A stretch of DNA of 54,595 nt from Acidithiobacillus montserratensis. GTDB lineage: Bacteria > Pseudomonadota > Gammaproteobacteria > Acidithiobacillales > Acidithiobacillaceae. The DNA lies in assembly GCF_018853465.1 (NCBI RefSeq), contig NZ_JABBOU010000006.1, positions 1-54,595 on the forward strand. Reading direction: 5' to 3'. This document shows, piece by piece, positions 44,764 through 53,295 of this stretch; the stretch's first letter is position 1, and each line of letters begins with the position of its first letter. The translations under genes and the position numbers were made by a program. The notes below the pieces were generated by a model. The model was not told the origin of the DNA and did no database searches. It saw nothing but the letters and a program-made list of their open reading frames with translations.

Positions 44764-47072
44764 TGCCCGAGATTGCTGTCGCTACTCGCGCCGGCCAGAT
44801 CATCCTGGGCATCGCCACCGATGACTTTAGGCGTGATGAATACCAGCAATTCGGTCTTGGCAACACTATCGACGTTGCTTTTGAACAGCCAGCCCAGCAG
44901 CGGGATATCCTTCAAGAGCGGAATACCGGTCTGGTTGTGGTTGGTGGTATCGGTGTAGATACCGCCGATGACCACGGTCTGACCATCGTTGACCAAGAGC
45001 TTGGTTTTGACTTCCTGAGTCTGGATGGGAATGCCGGATGGCAGGGCATCTGCATAATTGGGCTGATTATTTTGCGCCGTTACATCCAGGGTGATTTTGC
45101 CATTGGGGGAAATATGCGGAGTTACATCCAGGCTCAACTCGGCTTTCTTGAAGGATACCGAGGTGGCACCGCTGCTGGTGGATTGCTGATAGGGAATTTC
45201 CTGACCCTGAGAGATGACCGCTTTTTCATTGTCTTCGGTCAGCACTTTCGGACTGGAAATGATTTTGGCCCGGTTGTCCACCTGCAGGGCCTGGAGTTGC
45301 AGGTTGAGAATCCGGTTGCCCGCTGCCGTACCCAGCGCAAAACCCAGCGAGGCGGGAGTGGCGCTGGCCAGTGCCGTGCCCGCATTGGAGGCGGCGAGGT
45401 TGGCCAGAGCGGGGACGGTGAAACCCGTGCCTGTGGTAGAACTGCCACCGCTGCTGCCGGAGATGGGATAGGAACCACCCTGAGTTTCCGTGGTGCCAGT
45501 GGCACCGGTACCGGAAAGGTTGACTACGCCGCCCGCACCATTGGAAGTATAGGTTCCCCCCCAATTGACGCCCAGAGAATGGGCGGCGCTGGTGGTAATC
45601 TGGACAATGCGCGCCTCGATCAGCACCTGTGGTACCGGCTTGTCGATTTTGGCGATCAGTTTTTTGATGTTGTCGATATCCCGGGGGGTATCCCGGACCA
45701 GCAGGCTGTTGGTGCGGTTGACGACGGCAACGCTACCGCGTGGTCCCAACAGGGAGTTGCCGATGATGCTGGATTTGGGCAGCCCCAGAGCATTGGCCAG
45801 GGATTGCTGCTGATAGGCACTCATCTGGTCGTTCGGCTCGCCGGGCTGATTATGGTCAAAACCCTGCAGCAATGCCGCAATGCTGGAAGCCTTGGCATAC
45901 TTGATCTGAATAAGCTGGGTTTCCAGGGGCTCCAGCTTGCGCTTGCTGGCTTCCGCCTTGAGTTCGGACTCTTCCTGGCTGGTGATTTGATTGGCCGGGG
46001 CCACCCAGAGGATGTTGCCGATATGTTTGACCGCCAGCCCCTGGGATTCGAGGATGACCTTGAAAGCCTGCTCCCAGGGTTCATTTTTCAGGCGGATGGA
46101 CAGGCTGCCCGTGACATTGTTGGAAACCACAATATTCTGGTGGGTAAAGTCGGCGATGACCTGCAAGGCATCACGTACGCTGATATTCTGAAAATCCATG
46201 CTCAGACGCGCGCCGGCATTGGGGTTTTGCGCGGCGGTTTCGGTTTTGGGATGGACATCGATCAGGGTATGCTGGCCGAGCTGGTAAGCCGAATATTCAT
46301 AGGGACCATGGATGGCGAAAACCAGGCGGGTATTGCGTCCGAGGGGATAACTGTCCACGTATTGCACCGGAGTGCCAAACTGGGTCACCCCGAAACGATG
46401 GGTGTAACTGGCAGGCAGGGTGGTATTTTTGAGCTCCACCACCAGGCGCCCATCTTGCCGGGTCACATTCATTTCCGGTTGCGGGCCGGCAATGGATAAA
46501 TCGAGAATGCCGCCGCCCTGTTTGCCACGTTTGAAATTCAGGCCATTGACGGTAGTGCCATAGGTCACGACCGGAGCAACGGCAGCCGGTTCGGCAGTAC
46601 TGCTGACTGCTGCGGGTGTGGCAGCCACCGGGGTTGCGGCTACAGGTACTTTGCTATCGATCAGTGCCAGACGATAGCCCCCTATCGTGGGTTCCATCAT
46701 GACCGCCTGGGGCGATTTGAGAAGTAAATCCAAGCGGGCATTATGTCCCTGATTTTCGGTCAGCAGATTTTCTACCGCTCCGCTGGGCAGGACCGTGCCT
46801 ACCGAGGGAAGAAAGCGGGCATCGTTAAAATCAATTTGCACCCGATAGCCGCCGTTAAAAGTATTCACGTCGTAAGCAGGACGGGAATCACTATGAATGA
46901 TGAAAGCCGTACCATGCTGGTCTGAACTGGGGGTGATGCTGCTGATCAGGCTTTCGGCCCAGGCTGCGCCGGAGCTTAGACACAGCGCAGCGGCCAGAAT
47001 GGCGCTGGTCGCTGGCCGCAGACAGGGCAGTAGGGGACGGCTGCGGAGTTGAAGGCGGGCATTTGTGCGCAT
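44760..47072 (-). CDS. pilQ: Type IV pilus secretin PilQ
   Basis: It forms the outer-membrane ring through which type IV pili emerge. After a signal peptide (hydrophobic LRPATSAILAAALCLSSGAA, cut near AWA), there are two AMIN-like beta domains (about 30-270), then the secretin N-domains (LSMDFQNISVRDALQVIADF about 290) and the C-terminal secretin core (VLIEARIVQITTSAAHSLG, then GIPLLKDIPLLGWLF and LLVFITPKVI). The start at 47072 has GAGG 11 bases upstream and gives a clean signal peptide; ATG 47114, 14 codons earlier, is an alternative. A Gly/Ser/Thr-rich insert near residue 520 is longer than usual. Last of pilMNOPQ. Confidence 0.95.
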   Translation of the reverse strand: MRTNARLQLRSRPLLPCLRPATSAILAAALCLSSGAAWAESLISSITPSSDQHGTAFIIHSDSRPAYDVNTFNGGYRVQIDFNDARFLPSVGTVLPSGAVENLLTENQGHNARLDLLLKSPQAVMMEPTIGGYRLALIDSKVPVAATPVAATPAAVSSTAEPAAVAPVVTYGTTVNGLNFKRGKQGGGILDLSIAGPQPEMNVTRQDGRLVVELKNTTLPASYTHRFGVTQFGTPVQYVDSYPLGRNTRLVFAIHGPYEYSAYQLGQHTLIDVHPKTETAAQNPNAGARLSMDFQNISVRDALQVIADFTHQNIVVSNNVTGSLSIRLKNEPWEQAFKVILESQGLAVKHIGNILWVAPANQITSQEESELKAEASKRKLEPLETQLIQIKYAKASSIAALLQGFDHNQPGEPNDQMSAYQQQSLANALGLPKSSIIGNSLLGPRGSVAVVNRTNSLLVRDTPRDIDNIKKLIAKIDKPVPQVLIEARIVQITTSAAHSLGVNWGGTYTSNGAGGVVNLSGTGATGTTETQGGSYPISGSSGGSSTTGTGFTVPALANLAASNAGTALASATPASLGFALGTAAGNRILNLQLQALQVDNRAKIISSPKVLTEDNEKAVISQGQEIPYQQSTSSGATSVSFKKAELSLDVTPHISPNGKITLDVTAQNNQPNYADALPSGIPIQTQEVKTKLLVNDGQTVVIGGIYTDTTNHNQTGIPLLKDIPLLGWLFKSNVDSVAKTELLVFITPKVIGGDAQDDLAGASSDSNLGQ

Positions 47073-47116
47073 CTTTTTGCATTCCTCTATGTTCTTCGGG
47101 TTCAGGCTCGTCATGT

Positions 47117-47725
47117 TCAGTTACCGCTCTGCATGTGCAAAATGGTTTGCTCTTTCTTGTAGCCCCCAAAAGCATTGGGGAGGTACTGCTCGATGGTGAC
47201 GGATTGTTTGGTCAACGTGTCATCGATGCCGGTAATGCGCCCGTCATGGGTACCGATGTAACTACCGATGGTGGCTCGATAAACCTTGTTGTCGGGAGTC
47301 TGAATGACCGCCCATAACTGGCCGTTGGCCGTGCGCATGATACCGGTCACGTTCATGCTGGAGAGCGCATATTTTTCCAGCGGTTGCACCGGACCATGGG
47401 ACGCCGGACGGGGGCCGCTATTGCTTTCTGCCGCAGCTTCCTTGCGCAACAGAATCTCGGAAAAACTGGTAAAGGGGTCACGATTGGCCAGATTGTTGTA
47501 AACCGTGGGCTGATAGGCCGGAGTTTTGGGCAGGGGCGTAATATGGTCGTTGGTTTTGGGTCCATTGGCGACGAAAGCGCGTAGATGGCTTAAATCATCA
47601 CTATTGGAACATCCTGCCAGTACCGCAAGACTGGCGCTGATGGCCAGAACACTGCGGATTTTACGCCAAACACTGCTGCTGCGGACTGCGTTCGTTTTAC
47701 AGAAACTCACTATGCTCGTTTTCAT
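47117..47725 (-). CDS. pilP: Type IV pilus assembly lipoprotein PilP
   Basis: A 202-residue inner-membrane lipoprotein of the pilus alignment complex that links PilN/PilO to the PilQ secretin. The signal peptide ends in the lipobox LAGC (Cys about 39). NLANRDPFTSF is the characteristic PilP motif, then a C-terminal beta domain (EKYALSSMNVTGIM, YRATIGSYIGTHDGRITGI). The long N-terminal segment before the signal suggests the true start could be the codon shown or slightly later. ATGA overlap with pilO. Confidence 0.92.
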   Translation of the reverse strand: MKTSIVSFCKTNAVRSSSVWRKIRSVLAISASLAVLAGCSNSDDLSHLRAFVANGPKTNDHITPLPKTPAYQPTVYNNLANRDPFTSFSEILLRKEAAAESNSGPRPASHGPVQPLEKYALSSMNVTGIMRTANGQLWAVIQTPDNKVYRATIGSYIGTHDGRITGIDDTLTKQSVTIEQYLPNAFGGYKKEQTILHMQSGN

Positions 47726-48372
47726 GGCTTGCTCCCGTCCTGGGCTGCGCCGGTCTTGTCATCGCTATCCAGGTAGCGATAGGTGGTGGCCGTACATTGC
47801 ATGACCAGTTGCTGTGCTGCCAGTGCTTTGGCTGCCGGAATGCTACCGGCGTCGGGAACCCGGGAGATGTCAATGCCGCTGATGGTGACAATTCGCGGCA
47901 TGGCAGCCACAGCAGCGGCGAAGCGGCCGATATCGTTGTAGGTGCCCACGACCTTGAGTTTTACCGGAATTTCCGCATAGAAATTTTTGTTGATTTCACC
48001 CGTAGGCTGAAACAGTTCAAAATCCAGACCGCGACTTCGTCCCGCCAGGGTGACATCATCCAGCAGGGAAGGGATTTGGGTCCGATTGGGAAGCTGTTCC
48101 AGAAACTTCTGAAAGCGGACGTTCATTTCCTTGATTTGCGCCTGATAGGCCGGTAGAGATGCCGCCAGCAGCTGTTTCTGCCGAATCTGGATTTTCAGGC
48201 TTTCTTCCTGGGTTTGCAGGGCGTCGTACTTGTCATTTTCGGGAGAAATGAATTCAAACCAGACGATAATGCCGAGAATCACAATAATGATCACAATGGC
48301 GATCAGCTTGGTTTTCAGGGGCCAGCGGAGGATATCATCCACCTGGAGATTGCGTAATTCGTCGAAAGTCAC
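47722..48372 (-). CDS. pilO: Type IV pilus inner-membrane protein PilO
   Basis: A 216-residue bitopic protein: a short cytoplasmic N-terminus, one transmembrane helix (about 25-45, IAIVIIIVILGIIVWFEFI), a coiled-coil (about 50-100), and a ferredoxin-like periplasmic domain. FQKFLEQLPNRTQIPSLLDD is the family motif. It pairs with PilN to form the alignment subcomplex. ATGA overlaps on both sides. Confidence 0.93.
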   Translation of the reverse strand: MTFDELRNLQVDDILRWPLKTKLIAIVIIIVILGIIVWFEFISPENDKYDALQTQEESLKIQIRQKQLLAASLPAYQAQIKEMNVRFQKFLEQLPNRTQIPSLLDDVTLAGRSRGLDFELFQPTGEINKNFYAEIPVKLKVVGTYNDIGRFAAAVAAMPRIVTISGIDISRVPDAGSIPAAKALAAQQLVMQCTATTYRYLDSDDKTGAAQDGSKP

Positions 48373-48962
48373 GGCTGGACCTCCTGTTTGCCCGAGGTCT
48401 GGGCACTTTTATCGGCGGCAGTGGGTTTGCGGATGGTCATTTGCAAGGTGAATTGACCGACGTCCTCACTGCCCAGTTTGGACTTGCTGATGATGTTCAA
48501 CTGGGGATCGGTAAATATTTTGGAGGACTGGATATTGCGCATGAAGGCCGCCACCTGATCATTGTCTTCGCTATAACCATTCACCGTCAGGGCATCGCCG
48601 GATTGCTGGAGATGAGTCAGGAAAACGCCGTCCGGTGTTTCTGCAGCGAGGGCGTTAAATACCTGAACGACCATATCCCGCTTGGCCTGAAGATCGGTAA
48701 TGATGCCTTCCCGGGCCAGTAGTTCGTCGCGTTTTTTGCGCAGGTCGGCAATCGAGGCAATCTGGGTATTCAGTTGATTGGTGACGCCCTGCAGATAATC
48801 GACTTTCGCTTGCTCTGTGTCCACGCGGGCGCTGAAAATGCTGTAAATCCCGTAGTAGAAAGCAGCAGCAAGAAGCAGGATGCCTATGAGGACGGCACCC
48901 AGTACCTGACTCCGTTGGGCGCGGCGGGCTTCGCGATAGGGCAGTAAATTGATGCGAATCAT
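48369..48962 (-). CDS. pilN: Type IV pilus inner-membrane protein PilN
   Basis: The 197-residue product opens with the highly conserved MIRINLLPYREARR, which docks into the groove of PilM. A transmembrane helix (about 22-43) precedes a coiled-coil and a periplasmic domain similar in shape to PilO. It anchors cytoplasmic PilM to the membrane alignment complex. ATGA overlaps link it to pilM and pilO. Confidence 0.94.
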   Translation of the reverse strand: MIRINLLPYREARRAQRSQVLGAVLIGILLLAAAFYYGIYSIFSARVDTEQAKVDYLQGVTNQLNTQIASIADLRKKRDELLAREGIITDLQAKRDMVVQVFNALAAETPDGVFLTHLQQSGDALTVNGYSEDNDQVAAFMRNIQSSKIFTDPQLNIISKSKLGSEDVGQFTLQMTIRKPTAADKSAQTSGKQEVQP

Positions 48963-50023
48963 GCCGAAATCCTCCGCAGAGCCAAGCCACAGGCAACCGC
49001 CAGGGACGAACGGTCAGCATCCATGAAACGCCGACTGATTTGCGGGGATAATTCCATGCCGGTAAAGGGGTCGGGCACAAAAACGGGATAACTCACCAGT
49101 TGCCTTAATTGATCGGCCAGTTGCGGAATTTTGGCACCAACACCAAAAAGATGTACGGTGGCCGTCGGGACATCGGGCATGCTGGCCTGAAAAAAGTCCA
49201 GGGAACGGAATAGCTCCTGGGCCATATTACGGGCAAAAGGCTGCAGCACATCTTTTTCATATTCGGGTGGCAGGCCGCCGAAGCGTTCCATGCGCTGGGC
49301 ATCATTGCTGTCGAGGTTGTAGCGGCGCTGAATTTCTTCCAGAAGGCGTCCCAGTCCAAAATTATGTTCCCTGGAGTACACCGGATGTCCGTCCTGGAAG
49401 ACGTAAATGTTGGTGGTGATGCTGCCGATTTCGACCAGCACGATTCCCTTGCCACTCAGGCTCTTGTCCTGGGCTTTACTGCCGGACAGATGTTCATACA
49501 AGAGCCATAAGGCAAAGGGTTTGACGTCCACGATCTGCGGCTTGAGGCCGGCTTCTTCGATGACCGCCGCCCGGTCTTCGACATCTTCCTTTTTGCTGGC
49601 CACCAGCAGGACGTGATTATAACCCTTGCGGCTGTCGTCCGGACCCAACACGGAAAAATCAAAGTTCACGGCATCAATACTGTAAGGAATATATTGGCTG
49701 CCTTCATAACGAATCTGGTCTTCAATACCCACTTCATCGAGGTCGGCGGGTAGGGAAATCACCTTGACGATGGCGGAGTTGGCGGGAAGGGCTGTAGCCA
49801 CGGCTTTGCTACGAATACGTGAACGTTCAAGAATGTTGCGCAGGGCCCGGGAAACCGTTTCGCTATCCACAATATCCCGATCACTGACGGCACCCGGCGG
49901 CAGGGTTTCGGAATCAGCATGCTCGACCCGGATTTTCCCGCGACTTTGGGCGAGAGATACGAGTTTTATGGCATCTGCACTGATGTCCAGGCCCAGCAAA
50001 GGAGAACTTGGTATGCGTAGCAC
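48959..50023 (-). CDS. pilM: Type IV pilus actin-like ATPase PilM
   Basis: A 354-residue cytoplasmic actin/FtsA-like protein. LLGLDISADAIKLVSLAQSR at the N-terminus is the phosphate-1 region; IVLVEIGSITTNIYVFQDG (about 190) the phosphate-2 region; LFGVGAKIPQLADQL the adenosine site. It binds PilN's N-terminus and organises the pilus machine. The start is GTG at 50023 with AAGGA 7 bases upstream. First gene of pilMNOPQ and possibly of the long run through aroK, aroB, thyX and dgt, since all junctions overlap or are short. Confidence 0.94.
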   Translation of the reverse strand: MLRIPSSPLLGLDISADAIKLVSLAQSRGKIRVEHADSETLPPGAVSDRDIVDSETVSRALRNILERSRIRSKAVATALPANSAIVKVISLPADLDEVGIEDQIRYEGSQYIPYSIDAVNFDFSVLGPDDSRKGYNHVLLVASKKEDVEDRAAVIEEAGLKPQIVDVKPFALWLLYEHLSGSKAQDKSLSGKGIVLVEIGSITTNIYVFQDGHPVYSREHNFGLGRLLEEIQRRYNLDSNDAQRMERFGGLPPEYEKDVLQPFARNMAQELFRSLDFFQASMPDVPTATVHLFGVGAKIPQLADQLRQLVSYPVFVPDPFTGMELSPQISRRFMDADRSSLAVACGLALRRISA

Positions 50024-50227
50024 GTCGATTTCCTTATTTTATGGTCTGACCAATGTTATAATATTTGCCTTGCAAACAGGATGATGAATTATCTGCAGGA
50101 CCAGTATCATTTTTGCAACTTGCGGTGGAAATTAGCAGCATTCCGCATTCTGTCAAGGCGTGCAGCAGTAAAAAGTGATACTGAGCGCTGTAACCCGCAT
50201 ATTTTGAGGCCAATCGTTGAGAACAGG
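50024..50227. promoter_or_regulatory. Divergent intergenic region between pilM and tadA
   Basis: A perfect TATAAT on the plus strand (50057-50062) sits in a near-palindromic AATATTATAACATT context, so either strand could use it. It would give a tadA leader of about 155 bases or a short pilM leader. No -35 of quality was seen for either direction. The rest of the gap shows no gene. Confidence 0.35.
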
Positions 50228-50716
50228 ATGAGTGCTGAACAGCAATTAGTCGATACCCGCTGGATGCGTCTGGCTCTGGATATGGCGGTGCAAGCGGTGG
50301 CAGCGGGGGAGGTGCCGGTTGGTGCGGTGCTGGTGAACTCTGCCGGAGAATATCTGGCAGGGGCGCATAACGCCCCCATTGCAACGCATGATCCCAGCGC
50401 TCACGCCGAAATGCGGGTGTTGCGCGCTGCTGGCCTGCAGATAGAGAATTACCGCCTGACGGGGTCCACGCTCTATGTGACCCTGGAGCCTTGTATCATG
50501 TGTGCCGGGGCCATGCTCCATGCCCGGGTGGACCGGGTGGTGTACGGGGCAGCGGATCCCAAGGCCGGCGCGGTAGAAAGTCTTTATCAGCTGTTTGATG
50601 ATCCGCGTTTCAATCATCGGATTCAGGTGGAAGCCGGGCTGCTGGCCGAGGAGTCGGCGAAGCTGCTGCGCGATTTTTTTCGGGCGCGGCGTGCCCGCCC
50701 AAGCGAGGAAACATGA
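50228..50716 (+). CDS. tadA: tRNA-specific adenosine deaminase
   Basis: It converts adenosine 34 of tRNA-Arg(ACG) to inosine. The 162-residue zinc deaminase shows SAHAEMRVLRAAG (zinc His and catalytic Glu) and EPCIMCAGAMLHARV (zinc P-C-x2-C), plus YGAADPKAGAVES and FNHRIQVEAGLL, all standard for TadA. ATG 50228 is chosen because the protein then starts just before RWMRLALDMA; the frame is open for 49 further codons upstream without homology. Stop overlaps the YjbQ-family gene (ATGA). Confidence 0.95.
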   Translation: MSAEQQLVDTRWMRLALDMAVQAVAAGEVPVGAVLVNSAGEYLAGAHNAPIATHDPSAHAEMRVLRAAGLQIENYRLTGSTLYVTLEPCIMCAGAMLHARVDRVVYGAADPKAGAVESLYQLFDDPRFNHRIQVEAGLLAEESAKLLRDFFRARRARPSEET

Positions 50717-51141
50717 AGCATCTCAGTACCGAATGGAAAATCACTGCGGGCGGGCGAAGCTTGCATGAGCTGACCGAAGCTCTGCAAGCCTGGTTGCAGG
50801 CGGTCGGAGCCCGGGAAGGGCTGGTCAATCTGTTTTTGCCCCATACTTCGGCGAGCCTGATCCTTCAGGAAAATGCCGATCCGGATGTGCAGCACGATAT
50901 TCTTGACTATTTTGCCCGTCTGGTGCCCGATGATGACTCGCATTTCCGCCACCGCAATGAAGGGCCTGACGATATGTCCGCGCATTTGCGCTGTGTCCTG
51001 ACCCAGAATAGTCTGGTGATACCGGTCAGGGAAGGGCGTGCCGCCCTGGGTGTCTGGCAGGGTGTGTTTTTGTTTGAGCATCGTACTCGCCCTCTCAGCA
51101 GGCAGATTTTGCTCAGTTTTCAGGGCGTGACAAGAACGTGA
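50713..51141 (+). CDS. YjbQ/UPF0047 family protein
   Basis: The 142-residue protein belongs to the YjbQ family: LPHTSASLILQENADPDVQ (about 38-56), HRNEGPDDMSAHLR (about 79-92), GVWQGVFLFEHR and a short basic C-terminus. Conserved His residues suggest a metal-bound trimer. E. coli YjbQ has weak thiamin-phosphate synthase activity in vitro; the true role is unsettled. It overlaps tadA by ATGA and is followed 14 bases later by the unrecognised 141-residue gene. Confidence 0.9.
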   Translation: MKHLSTEWKITAGGRSLHELTEALQAWLQAVGAREGLVNLFLPHTSASLILQENADPDVQHDILDYFARLVPDDDSHFRHRNEGPDDMSAHLRCVLTQNSLVIPVREGRAALGVWQGVFLFEHRTRPLSRQILLSFQGVTRT

Positions 51142-51155
51142 CAGGAGAAAAGTAA

Positions 51156-51581
51156 ATGTCCGGTTTTGCGGAGCGGTATCGGGGAATGCTTTGGGGAATC
51201 AAGGAGTGGTCGCGTTGGGATACTTTCGTGGAAACCCTCAGTGCTCATGCGGATGATGGTTGGTATGTGTATTTCGTGGGTGTGGATTACCCACATGCGC
51301 CCCTCAAAGCCGCACTTTTTCGCCAGCGCCTGGAGGCTATCAGTGCTCTCCTGCATCAGGACCATCGCGAAAAATATCTGGGGATCGTGTATGTGGATGA
51401 TTTTGATAATCCCCAGTTGATCAAAATTTATGATCCCAACAATTTGGGTGCATCTTGTGGCAGTAGTGGCAAGCTGGTGCCTCCGGGCTGGATTTTATCG
51501 CGCATGGCACCTGATGATCTCGGTGACTTTATTGTTCCCGAAGGGCGTAAACGCTGGTGGCGGGAGCTGCCGCAAAGCTGA
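51156..51581 (+). CDS. Unrecognised 141-aa protein
   Basis: No family was recognised. It is a soluble-looking protein with no signal or membrane segment, rich in Trp and other aromatics (MLWGIKEWSRWDTF near the N-terminus, WYVYFVGVDYPHAPL about 36-50, KRWWRELPQS at the end). A central GASCGSSGKLVPPGW contains its only Cys. AGGAGA precedes the ATG by 8 bases, so it is a translated gene, 14 bases after the YjbQ-family gene and 62 bases before the MutS2-like gene. Base composition matches its neighbours, arguing against recent transfer. Function cannot be assigned. Confidence 0.8.
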   Translation: MSGFAERYRGMLWGIKEWSRWDTFVETLSAHADDGWYVYFVGVDYPHAPLKAALFRQRLEAISALLHQDHREKYLGIVYVDDFDNPQLIKIYDPNNLGASCGSSGKLVPPGWILSRMAPDDLGDFIVPEGRKRWWRELPQS

Positions 51582-51643
51582 GCGCATTGCCATGACGCGT
51601 TAGCCTTTTGTACTCTGTATAAATTCCAAGCCGAGGAGAACCC

Positions 51644-53185
51644 ATGGAAGCAGACCTGAAACCCCTGGAATTTGAGGGCATTCGCCGATTACTGGAAAAA
51701 TTGTGCGCAACGCCCTTTGGTGCCGATGCCGCCCGTAATCTGGGGCCAGCACCCACAGTGGGCGTTGCCCGGCAGTTGCAGGATGCGATTAGTGCTGCAC
51801 GCCTGGGTCTGGAATCCGGGGAGGGTCCGGTGCTGCCGGAATTGCCCGATGTGCGTGCTGCCATCCGCCAGGTGTCCAGTCCGGGGGCGGCTTTGGCAGG
51901 CACGGCATTTCGTAATCTGGCCCTGGTGTTGCGCGTGGGCAAGGAGTTACGGCCTTTTGTTGAAAAGCGCCCCGGACTTTTGCCCACCGGGGCGGCGCGT
52001 CTGGATGCGGCTGCCGACCTCCTGCCCAAAATCGACGCGGTATTGATGCCCAATGGCAGTGTGCGCGAAGACGGTAACGCCCAGCTCCGGCAATTACATG
52101 CGGAGCTGAAAGCCGAGCGTGAGCAGATTCAAAAGACCATGCAGTCCCACCTGTCAGCGCCGGGAGCCAAGCTGCATTGGTCTGGTCAGCGCGCCTGTGT
52201 TCATCTGCCCGATGGCGCTACCGATCAGATTCGCGGCGTGCGCCGGGGAACCGGACCCGGTGGTCACGGCTATCTGGTTGAGCCCATGGAGCTGGTGGCG
52301 AGCAATAACCGGCTGGAGAAAATTGCGGGCAGTATCGAGCAGGAAAATCAGGCGATTCTGCGCGCGCTGAGTGATGAAGGGCGGGACCGTCTGGTCGGCT
52401 TGCAACATCTGGTGGAGTCACTAACCTGGCTGGATCTGGCCATTGCCGGAGCGCAGTTATCCATTCATCTAAACGCCAAGGCGGCTGAAATGGTGGATGC
52501 GCCCGTTTTGACGCTGGAAGAAGCCTATCATCCGCAACTGATTCTTGCTTACGCCGAAAAGCGTGGCCCTCAACCTAAGCCCTTGTCGGTGCAGATCAAT
52601 GCGGATTGCCCGATTCTGGTGGTGACCGGGCCCAATACCGGCGGCAAGAGTGTTTCCCTGAAAACCGTCGGGCTGTTGACGGTGATGGCCCACTGCGGGC
52701 TGCACATTCCGGTCGGCGGAAGGGCGGTTGTCGGGAATTTCACCCGGATTTTTGTGGACATGGGTGACCCGCAAAGTGTGGCCTTTGAGCTTTCCACCTA
52801 TTCCGGACATGTGGAAGTGCTCAAACGGCTCCTTGCCGATGCCGATGACCATACCCTGATCCTGTTGGATGAATTGGGTACCGGGACTGATCCGGAAGAA
52901 GGTGCGGCTCTGGCCATGGCGGTGCTCGATCACCTGGCGGAGCGCGGGGTGCGGGGTATGGTGACCACCCATCTTACTCCTCTCAAATCTTTTGCGGATC
53001 AGCACGGATCCCTGCGCAATGCGTCCATGCGCTTTGATCATGAGCGTCTGGAACCGACTTACGAACTGGAAATTGGTGTGCCCGGGCGCTCTCTGGGGCT
53101 GGTGATCGCCGCCAAGCGCGGCCTGCCCGACAATCTGGTCAGCAAGGCCCGCCATTATCTCGAAACGTTGCATCAACATTCCTGA
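51644..53185 (+). CDS. MutS2-like ATPase lacking the Smr nuclease domain
   Basis: A 513-residue MutS-family protein of the MutS2 branch. The N-terminal core and lever (about 1-290, helical) precede the ATPase: ILVVTGPNTGGKSVSLKTVG (Walker A, about 325-344), GDPQSVAFELSTYSGHV, and LILLDELGTGTDPEEGAALA (Walker B, about 404-423), then TTHLTPLKSFA. It ends at GLPDNLVSKARHYLETLH. Full MutS2 is about 780 residues and continues with a coiled-coil clamp, KOW domain and C-terminal Smr nuclease; all are missing, and the 104 bases before ilvB cannot hold them. So it may bind DNA or collided ribosomes but should not cut. GAGGAG precedes the ATG. Confidence 0.88.
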   Translation: MEADLKPLEFEGIRRLLEKLCATPFGADAARNLGPAPTVGVARQLQDAISAARLGLESGEGPVLPELPDVRAAIRQVSSPGAALAGTAFRNLALVLRVGKELRPFVEKRPGLLPTGAARLDAAADLLPKIDAVLMPNGSVREDGNAQLRQLHAELKAEREQIQKTMQSHLSAPGAKLHWSGQRACVHLPDGATDQIRGVRRGTGPGGHGYLVEPMELVASNNRLEKIAGSIEQENQAILRALSDEGRDRLVGLQHLVESLTWLDLAIAGAQLSIHLNAKAAEMVDAPVLTLEEAYHPQLILAYAEKRGPQPKPLSVQINADCPILVVTGPNTGGKSVSLKTVGLLTVMAHCGLHIPVGGRAVVGNFTRIFVDMGDPQSVAFELSTYSGHVEVLKRLLADADDHTLILLDELGTGTDPEEGAALAMAVLDHLAERGVRGMVTTHLTPLKSFADQHGSLRNASMRFDHERLEPTYELEIGVPGRSLGLVIAAKRGLPDNLVSKARHYLETLHQHS

Positions 53186-53230
53186 TGGCTGGCTATAGAT
53201 GCCGGACCAAGTACGCCAAGGCTTTTTTAT

Positions 53231-53259
53231 TTGACCTGTCCTGGAAAACTGTCTAGTTT
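53231..53259 (+). promoter_or_regulatory. Possible promoter of the acetolactate synthase gene
   Basis: TTGACC (53231-53236, five of six consensus bases), 17 bases, then TAGTTT (53254-53259, weak). The predicted start near 53266 gives a leader of about 30 bases. No leader peptide rich in Ile, Val or Leu codons was seen. Confidence 0.4.
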
Positions 53260-53295
53260 TTTGCGCTGATACTTTATTCCCTGAGGAGTATGACG

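Noticed and set aside
53186..53289. Leftover Smr domain or leader peptide between the MutS2-like gene and the acetolactate synthase gene
   Set aside because: Only 104 bases; no frame resembling Smr and no run of branched-chain codons.
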